Under the pieces are notes generated by a model, which was not told where the DNA came from, made no database searches, and was given only the letters and a program-made list of their open reading frames with translations. The position numbers were made by a program, and so were the translations under genes. Positions 25,432-34,482 of a stretch of 64,000 nucleotides of DNA are shown here, one piece after another. Each line of letters opens with the position of its first letter. Position 1 is the first letter of the stretch. The stretch is from Paracoccus sp041927875 (GTDB taxonomy: Bacteria > Pseudomonadota > Alphaproteobacteria > Rhodobacterales > Rhodobacteraceae), in assembly GCF_041927875.1 (NCBI RefSeq), contig NZ_JBHFHN010000003.1; one strand, given 5' to 3'.

Positions 25432-26211
25432 TCAGGCGTCCAGTTCGACCCAGACCGGGACGTGATCGCTGGGCTTGTCCTTGGCGCGGCAGTCCTTGTC
25501 GACCCCAGCCGCGCGCAGCAGATCGGCGGCCTGCGGCGTGGCCAGCAGATGATCGATGCGGATGCCATTGTTGCGCTGCCAGGCTCCGGCCTGATAATCC
25601 CAAAAGGTATAGACCCCGCCCTGAGGCTGATACAGCCGCAGCGCGTCGGTCAGCCCGAGGTTGACCATCCGGCGAAAGGCCGCGCGGGTGTCGGGCAGAT
25701 AAAGGGCGTCGTCCACCCAGGCCTCGGGGCGCGCGGCATCCTCGGCCTGCGGGATGACGTTGTAATCGCCGGCAAACAGCATCGGCATTTCCTCGATCAG
25801 GGCCGCGCGCATCCGCGCCTCCAACCGCGCCATCCACTCCAGCTTGTAATCATATTTCGGCCCCGGCGCGGGGTTGCCATTGGGCAGGTAAAGCCCCGCC
25901 ACCCGCACCGCGCGTGTGCCGATCACCGTGGCCTCGATATAGCGGGCCTGTTCGTCGCTGTCGTCACCGGGCAGGCCGCGCATCACATCCTCCAACGGCA
26001 GGCGCGACAGGATGGCGACACCGTTGAACCCTTTTTGCCCATGGGTTTCAACGCGGTAGCCCAGATCCTCGATCACCTCGCGCGGGAAGGCCTCATCAAC
26101 CGACTTGATTTCCTGAAGCAGCGCGACATCGGGCCGGGCCTCGGCCAGCCAGTCGTTCAGCGCCTCGATCCGGGCCTTGATGCCATTGATGTTGAAGGTC
26201 GCGATTTTCAT
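25432..26211 (-). CDS. xth: exodeoxyribonuclease III
   Basis: Base-excision repair AP endonuclease and 3'-5' exonuclease. 259 residues, the usual length. Family blocks are MKIATFNINGIKAR, LLQEIK (catalytic Glu), GYRVETHGQKGFNGVAIL, GLYLPNGNP, GDYNVIP (Asp/Asn), and the C-terminal IDHLLAT and KPSDHVPVWVEL (Asp/His). Transcribed away from ettA. A G-rich spacer separates it from the convergent monooxygenase. Confidence 0.96.
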   Translation of the reverse strand: MKIATFNINGIKARIEALNDWLAEARPDVALLQEIKSVDEAFPREVIEDLGYRVETHGQKGFNGVAILSRLPLEDVMRGLPGDDSDEQARYIEATVIGTRAVRVAGLYLPNGNPAPGPKYDYKLEWMARLEARMRAALIEEMPMLFAGDYNVIPQAEDAARPEAWVDDALYLPDTRAAFRRMVNLGLTDALRLYQPQGGVYTFWDYQAGAWQRNNGIRIDHLLATPQAADLLRAAGVDKDCRAKDKPSDHVPVWVELDA

Positions 26212-26315
26212 GCCGCCACCATCCGCGCCCGCCCCGCCAAGGTCAACACCCTTCCAACCGCGCGCGCTTTCCCCTACATACCGCCCAACCCCGTTTTGCC
26301 GTCAGGAGCGTTCCC

Positions 26316-27971
26316 ATGGCCAGCTATCAGTATGTCTATCACATGGACGGCGTGTCCAAGACCTATCCCGGCGGCAAGAAGTGCTTTGAAAACATCCGCC
26401 TGAACTTCCTGCCCGGCGTCAAGATCGGCGTCGTCGGCGTCAACGGCGCAGGGAAGTCTACGCTGCTGCGCATCATGGCAGGCATCGACAAAGATTTCAC
26501 CGGCGAGGCCTGGGCCGCCAAGGGCGCGACGGTCGGCTATCTGCCGCAAGAGCCGCAACTGGACAGCTCGTTGGACGTGCGTGGCAATGTCATGCTGGGC
26601 GTGGCTGCGAAAAAGGCCATCCTGGATCGCTATAACGAACTGGCGATGAACTATTCCGATGAAACGGCCGAGGAGATGGCCGCGCTTCAGGATACGATCG
26701 ACGCCCAGAACCTGTGGGATCTGGATAGCCAGATCGACGTGGCGATGGAGGCCCTGCGCTGCCCGCCCGATGATGCCGATGTCGACACCCTGTCGGGCGG
26801 TGAACGCCGCCGCGTGGCCCTGTGCAAGCTGCTGCTGGAACAGCCCGACATGCTGCTTTTGGACGAGCCGACCAACCACCTGGACGCCGAAACGATTGCG
26901 TGGCTGCAAAAGCACCTGATCGAATATCCCGGCACGATCCTGTGCGTCACCCACGACCGCTATTTCCTGGATGACATCACCGGCTGGATCCTGGAACTGG
27001 ATCGCGGTCGCGGCATTCCGTATGAGGGCAACTATTCCGCCTGGCTGGAACAGAAGGCCAAGCGCCTGGAGCAGGAAAGCCGCGAGGACAAGGCCAAGCA
27101 AAAGACGCTGGAGCGCGAACTGGAATGGATCCGTGCCGGGGCCAAGGCCCGCCAGGCGAAATCCAAGGCGCGTATCAACGCCTATGAGGAACTGGCCAGC
27201 CAGTCCGAGCGCGACAAGCTGACCCGCGCGCAGATCATCATCCCGAACGGCCCGCGTCTGGGCGGCAAGGTGATCGAGGTCGAGGGCCTGAAAAAGGCCA
27301 TGGGCGACAAGCTGTTGATCGAGGATCTGACCTTTGCCTTGCCGCCGGGCGGCATCGTCGGCGTGATCGGCCCGAACGGCGCCGGTAAATCGACGCTGTT
27401 CAAGATGCTGACCGGGCATGAGGCCCCGGACGCCGGTTCGATCACCTATGGCGATACCGTCAAGCTGGCCTATGTCGATCAGTCGCGCGACGCACTGGAT
27501 CCCAACAAGACCGTGTGGGAGGAAATCAGCGGCGGCGCCGAGCAGATCGAGCTGGGCGACGCGCAGATGAACAGCCGCGCCTATGCTTCGGCGTTCAACT
27601 TCAAGGGCGGCGACCAGCAGAAAAAGGTCGGCCAGTTGTCGGGCGGCGAACGCAACCGCGTTCACATGGCCAAGCTGCTGAAATCAGGCGGCAACGTGCT
27701 GCTGCTGGACGAACCGACCAACGATCTGGACGTCGAGACCCTGCAAGCCCTGGAAGCCGCACTGGACGATTTCGCCGGCTGCGCCGTCATCATCAGCCAC
27801 GACCGCTTCTTCCTCGACCGCCTGTGCACGCATATCCTTGCGTTCGAGGGCGACGCCCATGTCGAATGGTTCGAGGGCAACTTCGAGGCCTATGAGGATG
27901 ACAAGGTGCGCCGCCTTGGCCCCGACAGCATCGAGCCCAAGCGGGTGAAATACAAGAAGTTCAGCCGTTAG
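26316..27971 (+). CDS. ettA: energy-dependent translational throttle protein EttA (ABC-F)
   Basis: Cytoplasmic ABC-F ATPase that binds the ribosomal E site and gates the first translation steps by ATP/ADP level. 551 residues with two ABC domains: Walker A GVNGAGKST and GPNGAGKST, signatures LSGGERRR and LSGGERNR, Walker B LLLDEPTNHLD and LLLDEPTNDLD. A charged linker (about 230-310) joins them, and the Arm insertion is in the first domain. No membrane part. Confidence 0.95.
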   Translation: MASYQYVYHMDGVSKTYPGGKKCFENIRLNFLPGVKIGVVGVNGAGKSTLLRIMAGIDKDFTGEAWAAKGATVGYLPQEPQLDSSLDVRGNVMLGVAAKKAILDRYNELAMNYSDETAEEMAALQDTIDAQNLWDLDSQIDVAMEALRCPPDDADVDTLSGGERRRVALCKLLLEQPDMLLLDEPTNHLDAETIAWLQKHLIEYPGTILCVTHDRYFLDDITGWILELDRGRGIPYEGNYSAWLEQKAKRLEQESREDKAKQKTLERELEWIRAGAKARQAKSKARINAYEELASQSERDKLTRAQIIIPNGPRLGGKVIEVEGLKKAMGDKLLIEDLTFALPPGGIVGVIGPNGAGKSTLFKMLTGHEAPDAGSITYGDTVKLAYVDQSRDALDPNKTVWEEISGGAEQIELGDAQMNSRAYASAFNFKGGDQQKKVGQLSGGERNRVHMAKLLKSGGNVLLLDEPTNDLDVETLQALEAALDDFAGCAVIISHDRFFLDRLCTHILAFEGDAHVEWFEGNFEAYEDDKVRRLGPDSIEPKRVKYKKFSR

Positions 27972-27978
27972 ACCCAGC

Positions 27979-28006
27979 GACGCCCGGCCCCCAAAGGTCG
28001 GGCGTC
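27979..28006. terminator. hairpin between convergent ettA and RecD-like helicase gene
   Basis: GACGCCCGGCC (27979-27989) pairs with 27996-28006 over 11 bp with one G-U around CCCAAA. It lies after the ettA stop and overlaps the stop of the convergent gene. No clear T tract follows on either strand. Confidence 0.6.
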
Positions 28007-29534
28007 AGTCTGTCTGATCCAGCGCCAATGCCCCGCGCGGCACCGCCAGATCGGCCACCGACAGATCACCCTGCGGCCGCGCCAGCCGGTTGCGCACCAC
28101 CCAATGCAGGCGCTGTTCGGCGCGGGTGATGGCGACATAGGCCAGCCGCTTCCACAGGGGCAGCCCGGCCTCGGTGCGCCCGGCGCGGGCGGCGGCGTAA
28201 AGATCGGGGGCAAAGACCTGCACATCCTCCCATTGGCTGCCCTGCGCCTTGTGGATGGTCACCGCCGCGCCATGCAGAAAGGTCGCGCCCATCGTCGCGG
28301 CATGGGGGATAAAGGGTTCTTCCTCATCCGGCATCTCGATCTTGACGATGCTGGCCGCTGACAGGCGCGGGTCTTCGGCGCCGATCACATGCAGGCGCGA
28401 AAAGCCGGGCTTGCGACCGGGGCCAAGATAGATGACCTGCGCGCCCTTGATCAGGCCGCGCGCCTCAAGGTCGATGCGTTTCTTGCGGTGTTTCAGCGGC
28501 AGCTCGATCCCGTCGCAGATCAGCGGCTCGCCGGGCAGCAACTGGTCGGCGGGCGCGCCATGGGCGGCGCGAAAGGCCTGGATCAGGCGGATGCGGGTGG
28601 CGTTGCGCCAGACCAGCACCGGGCTGCGCGCCATCAGATCGGCATTCACCCGCTCGGCCCAGATCACGCGCGGGTCGGCGGCCGCGGTGCGCTGCACCAG
28701 GGACTCGAAATCCTCAAAGCTGATGTCGGTCGACAGGGCATGGGCCAGATCCAGGATCGGGTTGTCATCGGCCTGGCGGTGAATGCGGTTCAGGATCAGC
28801 TTCTGACTGGCCGCCAGCCGGTCGAACACCATCTGCCCCGACTGTCCGACCGGCGCCAATTGCGCGGGATCGCCAAACAGGATCAGCGTCGGGAAAATCT
28901 CGCGCAGGTCATCGAACTGGCGTTCGTCCAGCATCGAGGATTCATCGACGAAACCGATGTCGAGCGGGTCATCGCGGCGCTTCCAACCCTTGATGAAATC
29001 GGACCCACGAAGGCCCGCAGCGGCCAAAGCGCCGGGGATGGATTTGACATTTTCGTAAAAAGCCTTGGCGCGGTCCAGGGCCTCTTCGGTCAGCCCCTCG
29101 ATCGCCAGCCCCTCGATCCGGGGACGCTCGCCCTGCCCCGCCAGCCATTCCGCGATCTTTTCATATTCGGGGTCATAGACCGGCGTATAAAGGATCCGAT
29201 GAATGGTCGTAGCCGCCACCCCGCGCGACCGCAGCACGCTGGCGGCCTTGTTGGTGGGCGACAGGATCGCCAGCGTTCGCCGGTCGCGCCGCCGCCGCCC
29301 CTCCCAATCGCCCGAGACGGTCTCGACCCCGGCCTCATCCAGGGCCTTGGCGAGTTGCGCCAGCAGAAGCGTCTTGCCCGACCCCGCCTTGCCAATGACC
29401 GCCAGCACCCGCCCCTTGCCCTCGGTCGCGGGCATCAGCGTCGCATCGGCCAGATCGACCCCCGCCGCGGCAAGCGCATCGGCAACGGCATCCCAGGCCT
29501 CGGCCTGATCGGGGGAAAGGGTGTGCAGGGTCAT
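28005..29534 (-). CDS. RecD-like/AAA_30 ATP-dependent DNA helicase
   Basis: 509 residues of a superfamily 1 helicase. Walker A is IGKAGSGKT, then LSPTNKAASVLR, Walker B FVDESSMLD, GDPAQLAPV (III), and a C-terminal UvrD-like motif pair TIHKAQGSQWEDV and YVAITRAEQRL. It lacks the RecB/RecC partners and the RecD2 N-terminal domain, so it is a stand-alone RecD-like protein common in Rhodobacterales. Its cellular role is not known. Confidence 0.85.
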   Translation of the reverse strand: MTLHTLSPDQAEAWDAVADALAAAGVDLADATLMPATEGKGRVLAVIGKAGSGKTLLLAQLAKALDEAGVETVSGDWEGRRRRDRRTLAILSPTNKAASVLRSRGVAATTIHRILYTPVYDPEYEKIAEWLAGQGERPRIEGLAIEGLTEEALDRAKAFYENVKSIPGALAAAGLRGSDFIKGWKRRDDPLDIGFVDESSMLDERQFDDLREIFPTLILFGDPAQLAPVGQSGQMVFDRLAASQKLILNRIHRQADDNPILDLAHALSTDISFEDFESLVQRTAAADPRVIWAERVNADLMARSPVLVWRNATRIRLIQAFRAAHGAPADQLLPGEPLICDGIELPLKHRKKRIDLEARGLIKGAQVIYLGPGRKPGFSRLHVIGAEDPRLSAASIVKIEMPDEEEPFIPHAATMGATFLHGAAVTIHKAQGSQWEDVQVFAPDLYAAARAGRTEAGLPLWKRLAYVAITRAEQRLHWVVRNRLARPQGDLSVADLAVPRGALALDQTD

Positions 29535-29605
29535 GCAGTTTGATACCGCGGCGCGGCGCGCTGTGCCATGGGAAAGGGCAGTTGCAGCCCAGCGTCACCC
29601 CAATG

Positions 29606-29632
29606 AAAAAAGGCGGCCCCAAGGCCGCCTTT
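29606..29632 (-). terminator. cold-shock gene intrinsic terminator
   Basis: Read on the minus strand, AAAGGCGGCC pairs with GGCCGCCTTT (plus 29609-29618 and 29623-29632) around TTGG, followed by a T run. It sits 21 bases after the csp stop. Confidence 0.9.
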
Positions 29633-29652
29633 CGCATCCGTCGCGGTCTGGC

Positions 29653-29859
29653 TTACGCCAGGGCGATGTTGGTCGCGGATTCGCGGCCGTCGCGGCCGGC
29701 TTCGATGTCGAAGGTCACGGCCTGGCCGTCCTTCAGGTCACGCAGACCGGCGCGCTCCAGCGCGGTGATGTGCACGAACACGTCGCGCTTGCCACCCTCG
29801 GGGGCGATGAAGCCGAAACCTTTGGTGGTGTTGAACCATTTCACGGTGCCCTTGGCCAT
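29653..29859 (-). CDS. cold-shock protein (CspA family)
   Basis: 68-residue single cold-shock domain: KGTVKWFNTTKGFGFI (RNP1), then DVFVHITALE (RNP2), with an acidic C-terminal half. It binds single-stranded RNA/DNA and melts RNA structure. The ribosome site AAAAAAGGAG is unusually strong, and a stem-loop (29881-29902) sits just upstream. Monocistronic, with its own terminator; which csp paralogue it is cannot be said. Confidence 0.96.
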   Translation of the reverse strand: MAKGTVKWFNTTKGFGFIAPEGGKRDVFVHITALERAGLRDLKDGQAVTFDIEAGRDGRESATNIALA

Positions 29860-29880
29860 CGTGATATCTCCTTTTTTGAC

Positions 29881-29902
29881 GCCACCCGCAACATGCGGTG
29901 GC
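29881..29902 (-). promoter_or_regulatory. hairpin in the csp 5' leader, next to the ribosome site
   Basis: GCCACCCGCA (29881-29890) pairs with TGCGGTGGC (29894-29902) with one bulged base and a three-base loop. It lies about 10 bases from the strong ribosome site. Leaders of cold-shock mRNAs are often structured; a temperature-responsive role is possible but unproven. Confidence 0.45.
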
Positions 29903-30033
29903 CCGGCGCAGTCAGGTCAAAATCGAGGGGACTGAAGCCGTTGGTCGGAGACAGGTCGTCGAAGAATCACAGTGTCGCACACGCCATATGGGGGCAGGCA
30001 GCCCATCGTGCAAGTCCCAAGCGCGCACGCATG

Positions 30034-30060
30034 AAAAAAGGGGCCGTGTGGCCCCTTTTT
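30034..30060 (-). terminator. ccr intrinsic terminator
   Basis: AAAAAAGGGGCC (30034-30045) and GGCCCCTTTTT (30050-30060) pair around GTGT; on the minus strand the T run follows the stem. It lies 19 bases past the ccr stop. Confidence 0.9.
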
Positions 30061-30078
30061 GTCACGCATCAGGCAGCT

Positions 30079-31368
30079 TCACCGGCGCCCGGCCTCAAGC
30101 GCGTCCTCGAAGGTGCGCAGGCCGGTGGTCGGGGCCTGCACCAGCACCGCCATGTTGCCGGGCTTGTGCTGGTTCTTCAGCATCTTCATATGCGCCTGCG
30201 GGATCTCGGCCCAGGGAAACACCTCGGACATGCAGGGGTCGATGCGGCGGGCCAGCATCAGCCGGTTGGCGGCGGCGGCCTGTTTCAGATGGGCAAAGTG
30301 GCTGCCCTGCAAACGCTTTTGGTGCATCCACATGTAACGCACGTCGAAGGTGCAGTTGAACCCCGATGTGCCGGCGCAGATCACCACCATGCCGCCCTTT
30401 TTGCACACCAGCGAGGACACCGGGAAGGTCGCCTCGCCCGGATGTTCGAACACCATGTCGACATTGACGCCCTTGCCGGTGATGTCCCAGATCGCCTTGC
30501 CGAACTTGCGCGCCTCTTTCAGCCAGTCGTTGTATTCTGGGGTATTCACCTTGGGCAGTTGGCCCCAGCATTTGAAATCGTTGCGGTTGATGACGCCCTT
30601 GGCGCCCAGACCCATCACGAAATCACGCTTGGATTCGTCGCTGATGACGCCGATCGCATTGGCGCCGGCGGCGTTGATCAACTGGATGGCGAACGACCCC
30701 AGACCGCCCGAGGCGCCCCAGACCAGCACGTTCTGGCCCGGTTGCAGATCATGCGGCGCATGGCCGAACAGCATCCGATAGGCGGTGGCCAGCGTCAGGG
30801 TGTAACAGGCGCTTTCCTCCCACGTCAGATGGCGGGGGCGCGGCATCAGTTGCTGGGCCTGGACGCGGGTGAACTGGGCAAAGCTGCCGTCATGCGTCTC
30901 ATATCCCCAGATCCGCTGGCTGGGGGAAAACATCGGGTCGCCGCCGTTGCATTCCTCATCGTCGCCATCGTCCTGGTTGCAGTGGATCACAACCTCGTCG
31001 CCCACTTTCCAGTTCTTCACCTTGTCGCCGACCGCCCAGATGATCCCCGAGGCATCCGAACCGGCGATGTGATAATCCTGCTTGTGGCCGTCGAACGGGC
31101 TGATCGGCACGCCAAGCCCCGCCCAGACGCCGTTGTAATTGACGCCCGCCGCCATCACCAGAACCAGCACCTCGTGGCTGTCGACCTGCCAGGTGGGCAC
31201 CACCTCGACCTGGAAGCTTTTATCCGGCTCGCCGTGGCGGTCGCGCCGGATCGCCCAAGCATACATGTTCTTGGGCACATGCCCCAGGGGCGGCATCTCG
31301 CCGATTTCATACAGGTCTTTGACCGGCGCGTCATAGGGGGCGATCGCGGGGGGGGTATCAAGGGCCAT
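30079..31368 (-). CDS. ccr: crotonyl-CoA carboxylase/reductase
   Basis: Reductive carboxylation of crotonyl-CoA to (2S)-ethylmalonyl-CoA with NADPH and CO2, the key step of the ethylmalonyl-CoA pathway for acetate assimilation. 429 residues from ATG at 31368; GGAG is well spaced for this and touches the alternative ATG at 31374. Zinc-less MDR fold: DYHIAGSDASGIIWAVGD, the NADPH loop WGASGGLGSFAIQL, and VFEHPGEATFPVS. The partner mutase ecm is divergent at 32515. Repeated TTGC motifs lie upstream (31424-31446). Confidence 0.95.
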   Translation of the reverse strand: MALDTPPAIAPYDAPVKDLYEIGEMPPLGHVPKNMYAWAIRRDRHGEPDKSFQVEVVPTWQVDSHEVLVLVMAAGVNYNGVWAGLGVPISPFDGHKQDYHIAGSDASGIIWAVGDKVKNWKVGDEVVIHCNQDDGDDEECNGGDPMFSPSQRIWGYETHDGSFAQFTRVQAQQLMPRPRHLTWEESACYTLTLATAYRMLFGHAPHDLQPGQNVLVWGASGGLGSFAIQLINAAGANAIGVISDESKRDFVMGLGAKGVINRNDFKCWGQLPKVNTPEYNDWLKEARKFGKAIWDITGKGVNVDMVFEHPGEATFPVSSLVCKKGGMVVICAGTSGFNCTFDVRYMWMHQKRLQGSHFAHLKQAAAANRLMLARRIDPCMSEVFPWAEIPQAHMKMLKNQHKPGNMAVLVQAPTTGLRTFEDALEAGRR

Positions 31369-31600
31369 CGTCATCTCCTGTCTTACCGCGGCGCAGAATC
31401 GGGGCGGCGTTCAGGATCGAATACGCAGCAAAGCGCAACAATGCAAGGTTTGACGCTGCGTTTTTGAAACAATATGTCCGCCGCATTGCAGAGACATCGC
31501 GACGGCAACGGCAATGAAGGGGCGGATTGGCGCCCGATGCGCGGGGGCGCTGTCGGTTCGGCCAGGGGCCGGGGGAATACCCCGACCCCTGCGCATCAGA

Positions 31601-31921
31601 TCAGTTGTCGAAGCTGTAATCGTCGTCGTCGCACAGATTGGCGTCCTCGACCGAATCGCGGCTGCCATCGGCAAAATCGACGATCAGATCGCCTTCGCAA
31701 TCCTCGGCCTCGGTCTCGATGGCCAGGGTCGTGGAATCGCCCGGATCGATTTCGGCGCCGCCCAGAAGATCCGCATATTCGGCGCCGTCCAGATCGACGA
31801 CATGAACGGCCACGATCGGCTCATCGCCTTCGTTGTGGATGCCGATCTGGAAGGTTTCGGCCAGGGCAAGCGACGGCAGGGCAAGGCCCGCGATCAGGGT
31901 CAGGGTGGTCAGATGGCGCAT
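31601..31921 (-). CDS. small secreted two-cysteine protein, paralogue 1
   Basis: 106 residues with a clear signal peptide (to ALALAE), strong ribosome site AAGGAGG, and an acidic mature part. Conserved features shared with the next gene are an IxN start, an LxG, PG, a Cys followed by D, FxDG and a second Cys near the C-terminus, ending in a short aromatic/Asp tail. No known domain is recognised. It lies in tandem with 32011-32331, between ccr and ecm. Function unknown. Confidence 0.7.
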   Translation of the reverse strand: MRHLTTLTLIAGLALPSLALAETFQIGIHNEGDEPIVAVHVVDLDGAEYADLLGGAEIDPGDSTTLAIETEAEDCEGDLIVDFADGSRDSVEDANLCDDDDYSFDN

Positions 31922-32010
31922 GGATACCTCCTTCAGCGCTAAGACCCGACAAGGATGAACGGACCATGTGCAGCTATGATGGAGGTCACGCCGATGATTG
32001 GCAAAGGCGG

Positions 32011-32331
32011 TCAGTCATAGGTGAATGTGCTCACCTCACAGACGTTCACCCCGGCACGTTCCAGCACCTCGCCATCCTCGAACACGGCGCGGAAATCGAA
32101 CATGCAGTAGCCGCTGGCATCATCGAAATTGATGCTGACCTGCCGCCCCGAGGGCAGCACGTCATTGCCCAGGATGTCTTCCTCCCAACTGCCCGAACCG
32201 GTGTTCGATCCATAGAACTCGGTCAGGGTAAAGCCGGTGTTATTGACGATGGTGACGCGGCGATCCTCGGCGAGGGCGGCGGTGGCGGTCAGGGTCAGCA
32301 CGGCGATCAACGCGGTGCGGGGCAGTGACAT
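32011..32331 (-). CDS. small secreted two-cysteine protein, paralogue 2
   Basis: 106 residues from ATG at 32331, preceded by GAGG. Signal peptide to ATAALAE. The mature part aligns by eye to the preceding gene in a pattern of VTIVNNTG / IHNEG, EEDILG / EYADLLG, PSG / PGD, YCMFDF / DCEGDL, FEDG / FADG and NVC / NLC. Its likely disulfide suggests a periplasmic or exported beta protein. No function can be given. Confidence 0.7.
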   Translation of the reverse strand: MSLPRTALIAVLTLTATAALAEDRRVTIVNNTGFTLTEFYGSNTGSGSWEEDILGNDVLPSGRQVSINFDDASGYCMFDFRAVFEDGEVLERAGVNVCEVSTFTYD

Positions 32332-32514
32332 GGGAAACCTCGTGGACTGGAACCGGATCCAAGCCTGCCACAGACCTGCCAAAAGGCAATGACAAAGTTT
32401 CCCCTGCGTCAATTTCCCAACAGAACGCCCCGTCATGCCGCAGCGCGGCGAATTGACGAGGTATCATTCTTTCGCTATCGCTAACCCCATCGAAATATTG
32501 TTGCGAGGCTCGCG

Positions 32515-34473
32515 ATGGTCGACAAGGACAAACCCTGGCTGTTCCGCACCTATGCGGGCCATTCGACGGCCGCCAAATCGAACGCGCTGTATCGCAGCAA
32601 CCTGTCCAAGGGCCAGACCGGCCTGTCGGTGGCCTTCGACCTGCCGACCCAGACCGGCTATGACAGCGATCACGTTCTGGCCCGGGGCGAGGTCGGCAAG
32701 GTCGGCGTGCCCGTCTGCCATCTGGGCGACATGCGGGCGCTGTTCGATCAGATCCCGCTGGAGCAGATGAACACCTCGATGACAATCAACGCCACGGCGC
32801 CCTGGCTGTTGTCGCTGTATATCGCCGTGGCCGAGGAACAGGGGGCCGATGTGGCGGCGCTTCAAGGCACGGTGCAGAACGACATCATCAAGGAATATCT
32901 GTCGCGCGGCACCTATATCTGCCCGCCGAAAGCCAGCCTGCGGCTGATTACCGATGTGGCGGCCTATACCGCACAGCACCTGCCGAAATGGAACCCGATG
33001 AACGTCTGTTCCTATCACCTGCAAGAGGCCGGGGCGACGCCGCAGCAGGAACTGGCCTATGCGCTTGCCACCGGCATCGCTGTGCTGGACGACCTGCAAG
33101 GCAAGGTCGCGCCCGCCGATTTTCCGGCGATGGTCGGCCGCATCAGCTTTTTCGTGAACGCGGGGATCCGCTTTGTCACCGAGCTGTGCAAGATGCGCGC
33201 CTTTACCGAGCTGTGGGACGAAATCACCCGCGACCGCTACGGCATCACGGATGAGAAATACCGCCGCTTCCGCTACGGCGTGCAGGTGAACAGCCTGGGC
33301 CTGACGGAACAGCAGCCCGAAAACAACGTCTACCGCATCCTGATCGAGATGCTGGCCGTGACGCTGTCAAAAAATGCCCGCGCCCGCGCCGTGCAACTGC
33401 CCGCCTGGAACGAGGCGCTTGGCCTGCCGCGCCCGTGGGATCAGCAATGGTCGTTGCGAATGCAGCAGATCATGGCCTATGAAACCGACCTGCTGGAATA
33501 TGGCGATCTGTTCGACGGCAACCCGGTGATCGCCGCCAAGGTCGAGGCGCTGAAAGCCGGCGCGCGCGAGGAGCTGGCGACGCTGGACGCCATGGGCGGG
33601 GCGGTCGCCGCCATCGACTATATGAAGGGTCGCCTGGTCGAATCGAATGCCGAACGGCTGAACCGGATCGAGGCGAATGAGACGATCGTGGTCGGCGTCA
33701 ACCGCTGGCAACAGGGCGAGCCCTCGCCGCTGACCGCCGGTGATGGCGGCATCATGGTGGTCGATCCGGCGGTGGAACAGGATCAGATCGCCCGGCTGAC
33801 CGCGTGGAAAGCCGCGCGCGACGAAGGCGCGGTGCAGCTTGCGCTTGGTGCGCTGCGCGATGCGGCCAAGGCGGGCGAGAACATCATGCCCGCCAGCATT
33901 GCCGCTGCGAAAGCCGGGGCCACGACCGGCGAATGGGCCGGGATCATGCGCAAGGTCTTTGGCGAGTATCGCGGCCCGACCGGCGTGTCGCGCAACCCCT
34001 CGAACAAGACCGAGGGGCTGGACGAGATCCGCGCCCAGGTCGATGCGGTCAGCAGCCGGTTGGGGCGGCGGCTCAAGTTTCTGGTGGGCAAGCCCGGCCT
34101 TGACGGTCATTCCAACGGCGCCGAACAGATCGCCTTCCGCGCCCGCGATTGCGGCATGGACATCACCTATGAGGGAATCCGCCTGACGCCCGAACAGATC
34201 GTCACGAAAGCTGTCGAGGATCGGGCACATGTCGTCGGCCTGTCGATCCTGTCGGGCAGCCACCTGCCGCTGATCGCCGAGGTGATGGCGCGGATGCGTG
34301 ATGCCGGGCTGGATGATGTGCCGGTCGTCGTCGGCGGCATCATCCCCGATGACGACGCCCGCACCCTGCTTGGTTACGGCGTGGCGCGGGTCTATACCCC
34401 CAAGGATTTTGAGCTGAACCGCATCATGTCCGACATCGTGGTGCTGGCCACGCCGCCCGAAAAGGCAGCGTGA
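32515..34473 (+). CDS. ecm: (2R)-ethylmalonyl-CoA mutase (MeaA-type, B12-dependent)
   Basis: Converts ethylmalonyl-CoA to methylsuccinyl-CoA in the ethylmalonyl-CoA pathway. 652 residues. N-terminal TIM-barrel domain begins PWLFRTYAGHSTAAKSN and contains GLSVAFDLPTQTGYDSDH; the C-terminal cobalamin domain has LVGKPGLDGHSNGAEQ with the B12 ligand His532 of DxHxxG (530-535). The GYDSDH-type loop and the length fit MeaA/Ecm rather than methylmalonyl-CoA mutase. Divergent from ccr. Confidence 0.94.
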   Translation: MVDKDKPWLFRTYAGHSTAAKSNALYRSNLSKGQTGLSVAFDLPTQTGYDSDHVLARGEVGKVGVPVCHLGDMRALFDQIPLEQMNTSMTINATAPWLLSLYIAVAEEQGADVAALQGTVQNDIIKEYLSRGTYICPPKASLRLITDVAAYTAQHLPKWNPMNVCSYHLQEAGATPQQELAYALATGIAVLDDLQGKVAPADFPAMVGRISFFVNAGIRFVTELCKMRAFTELWDEITRDRYGITDEKYRRFRYGVQVNSLGLTEQQPENNVYRILIEMLAVTLSKNARARAVQLPAWNEALGLPRPWDQQWSLRMQQIMAYETDLLEYGDLFDGNPVIAAKVEALKAGAREELATLDAMGGAVAAIDYMKGRLVESNAERLNRIEANETIVVGVNRWQQGEPSPLTAGDGGIMVVDPAVEQDQIARLTAWKAARDEGAVQLALGALRDAAKAGENIMPASIAAAKAGATTGEWAGIMRKVFGEYRGPTGVSRNPSNKTEGLDEIRAQVDAVSSRLGRRLKFLVGKPGLDGHSNGAEQIAFRARDCGMDITYEGIRLTPEQIVTKAVEDRAHVVGLSILSGSHLPLIAEVMARMRDAGLDDVPVVVGGIIPDDDARTLLGYGVARVYTPKDFELNRIMSDIVVLATPPEKAA

Positions 34474-34482
34474 ACCAGACGC

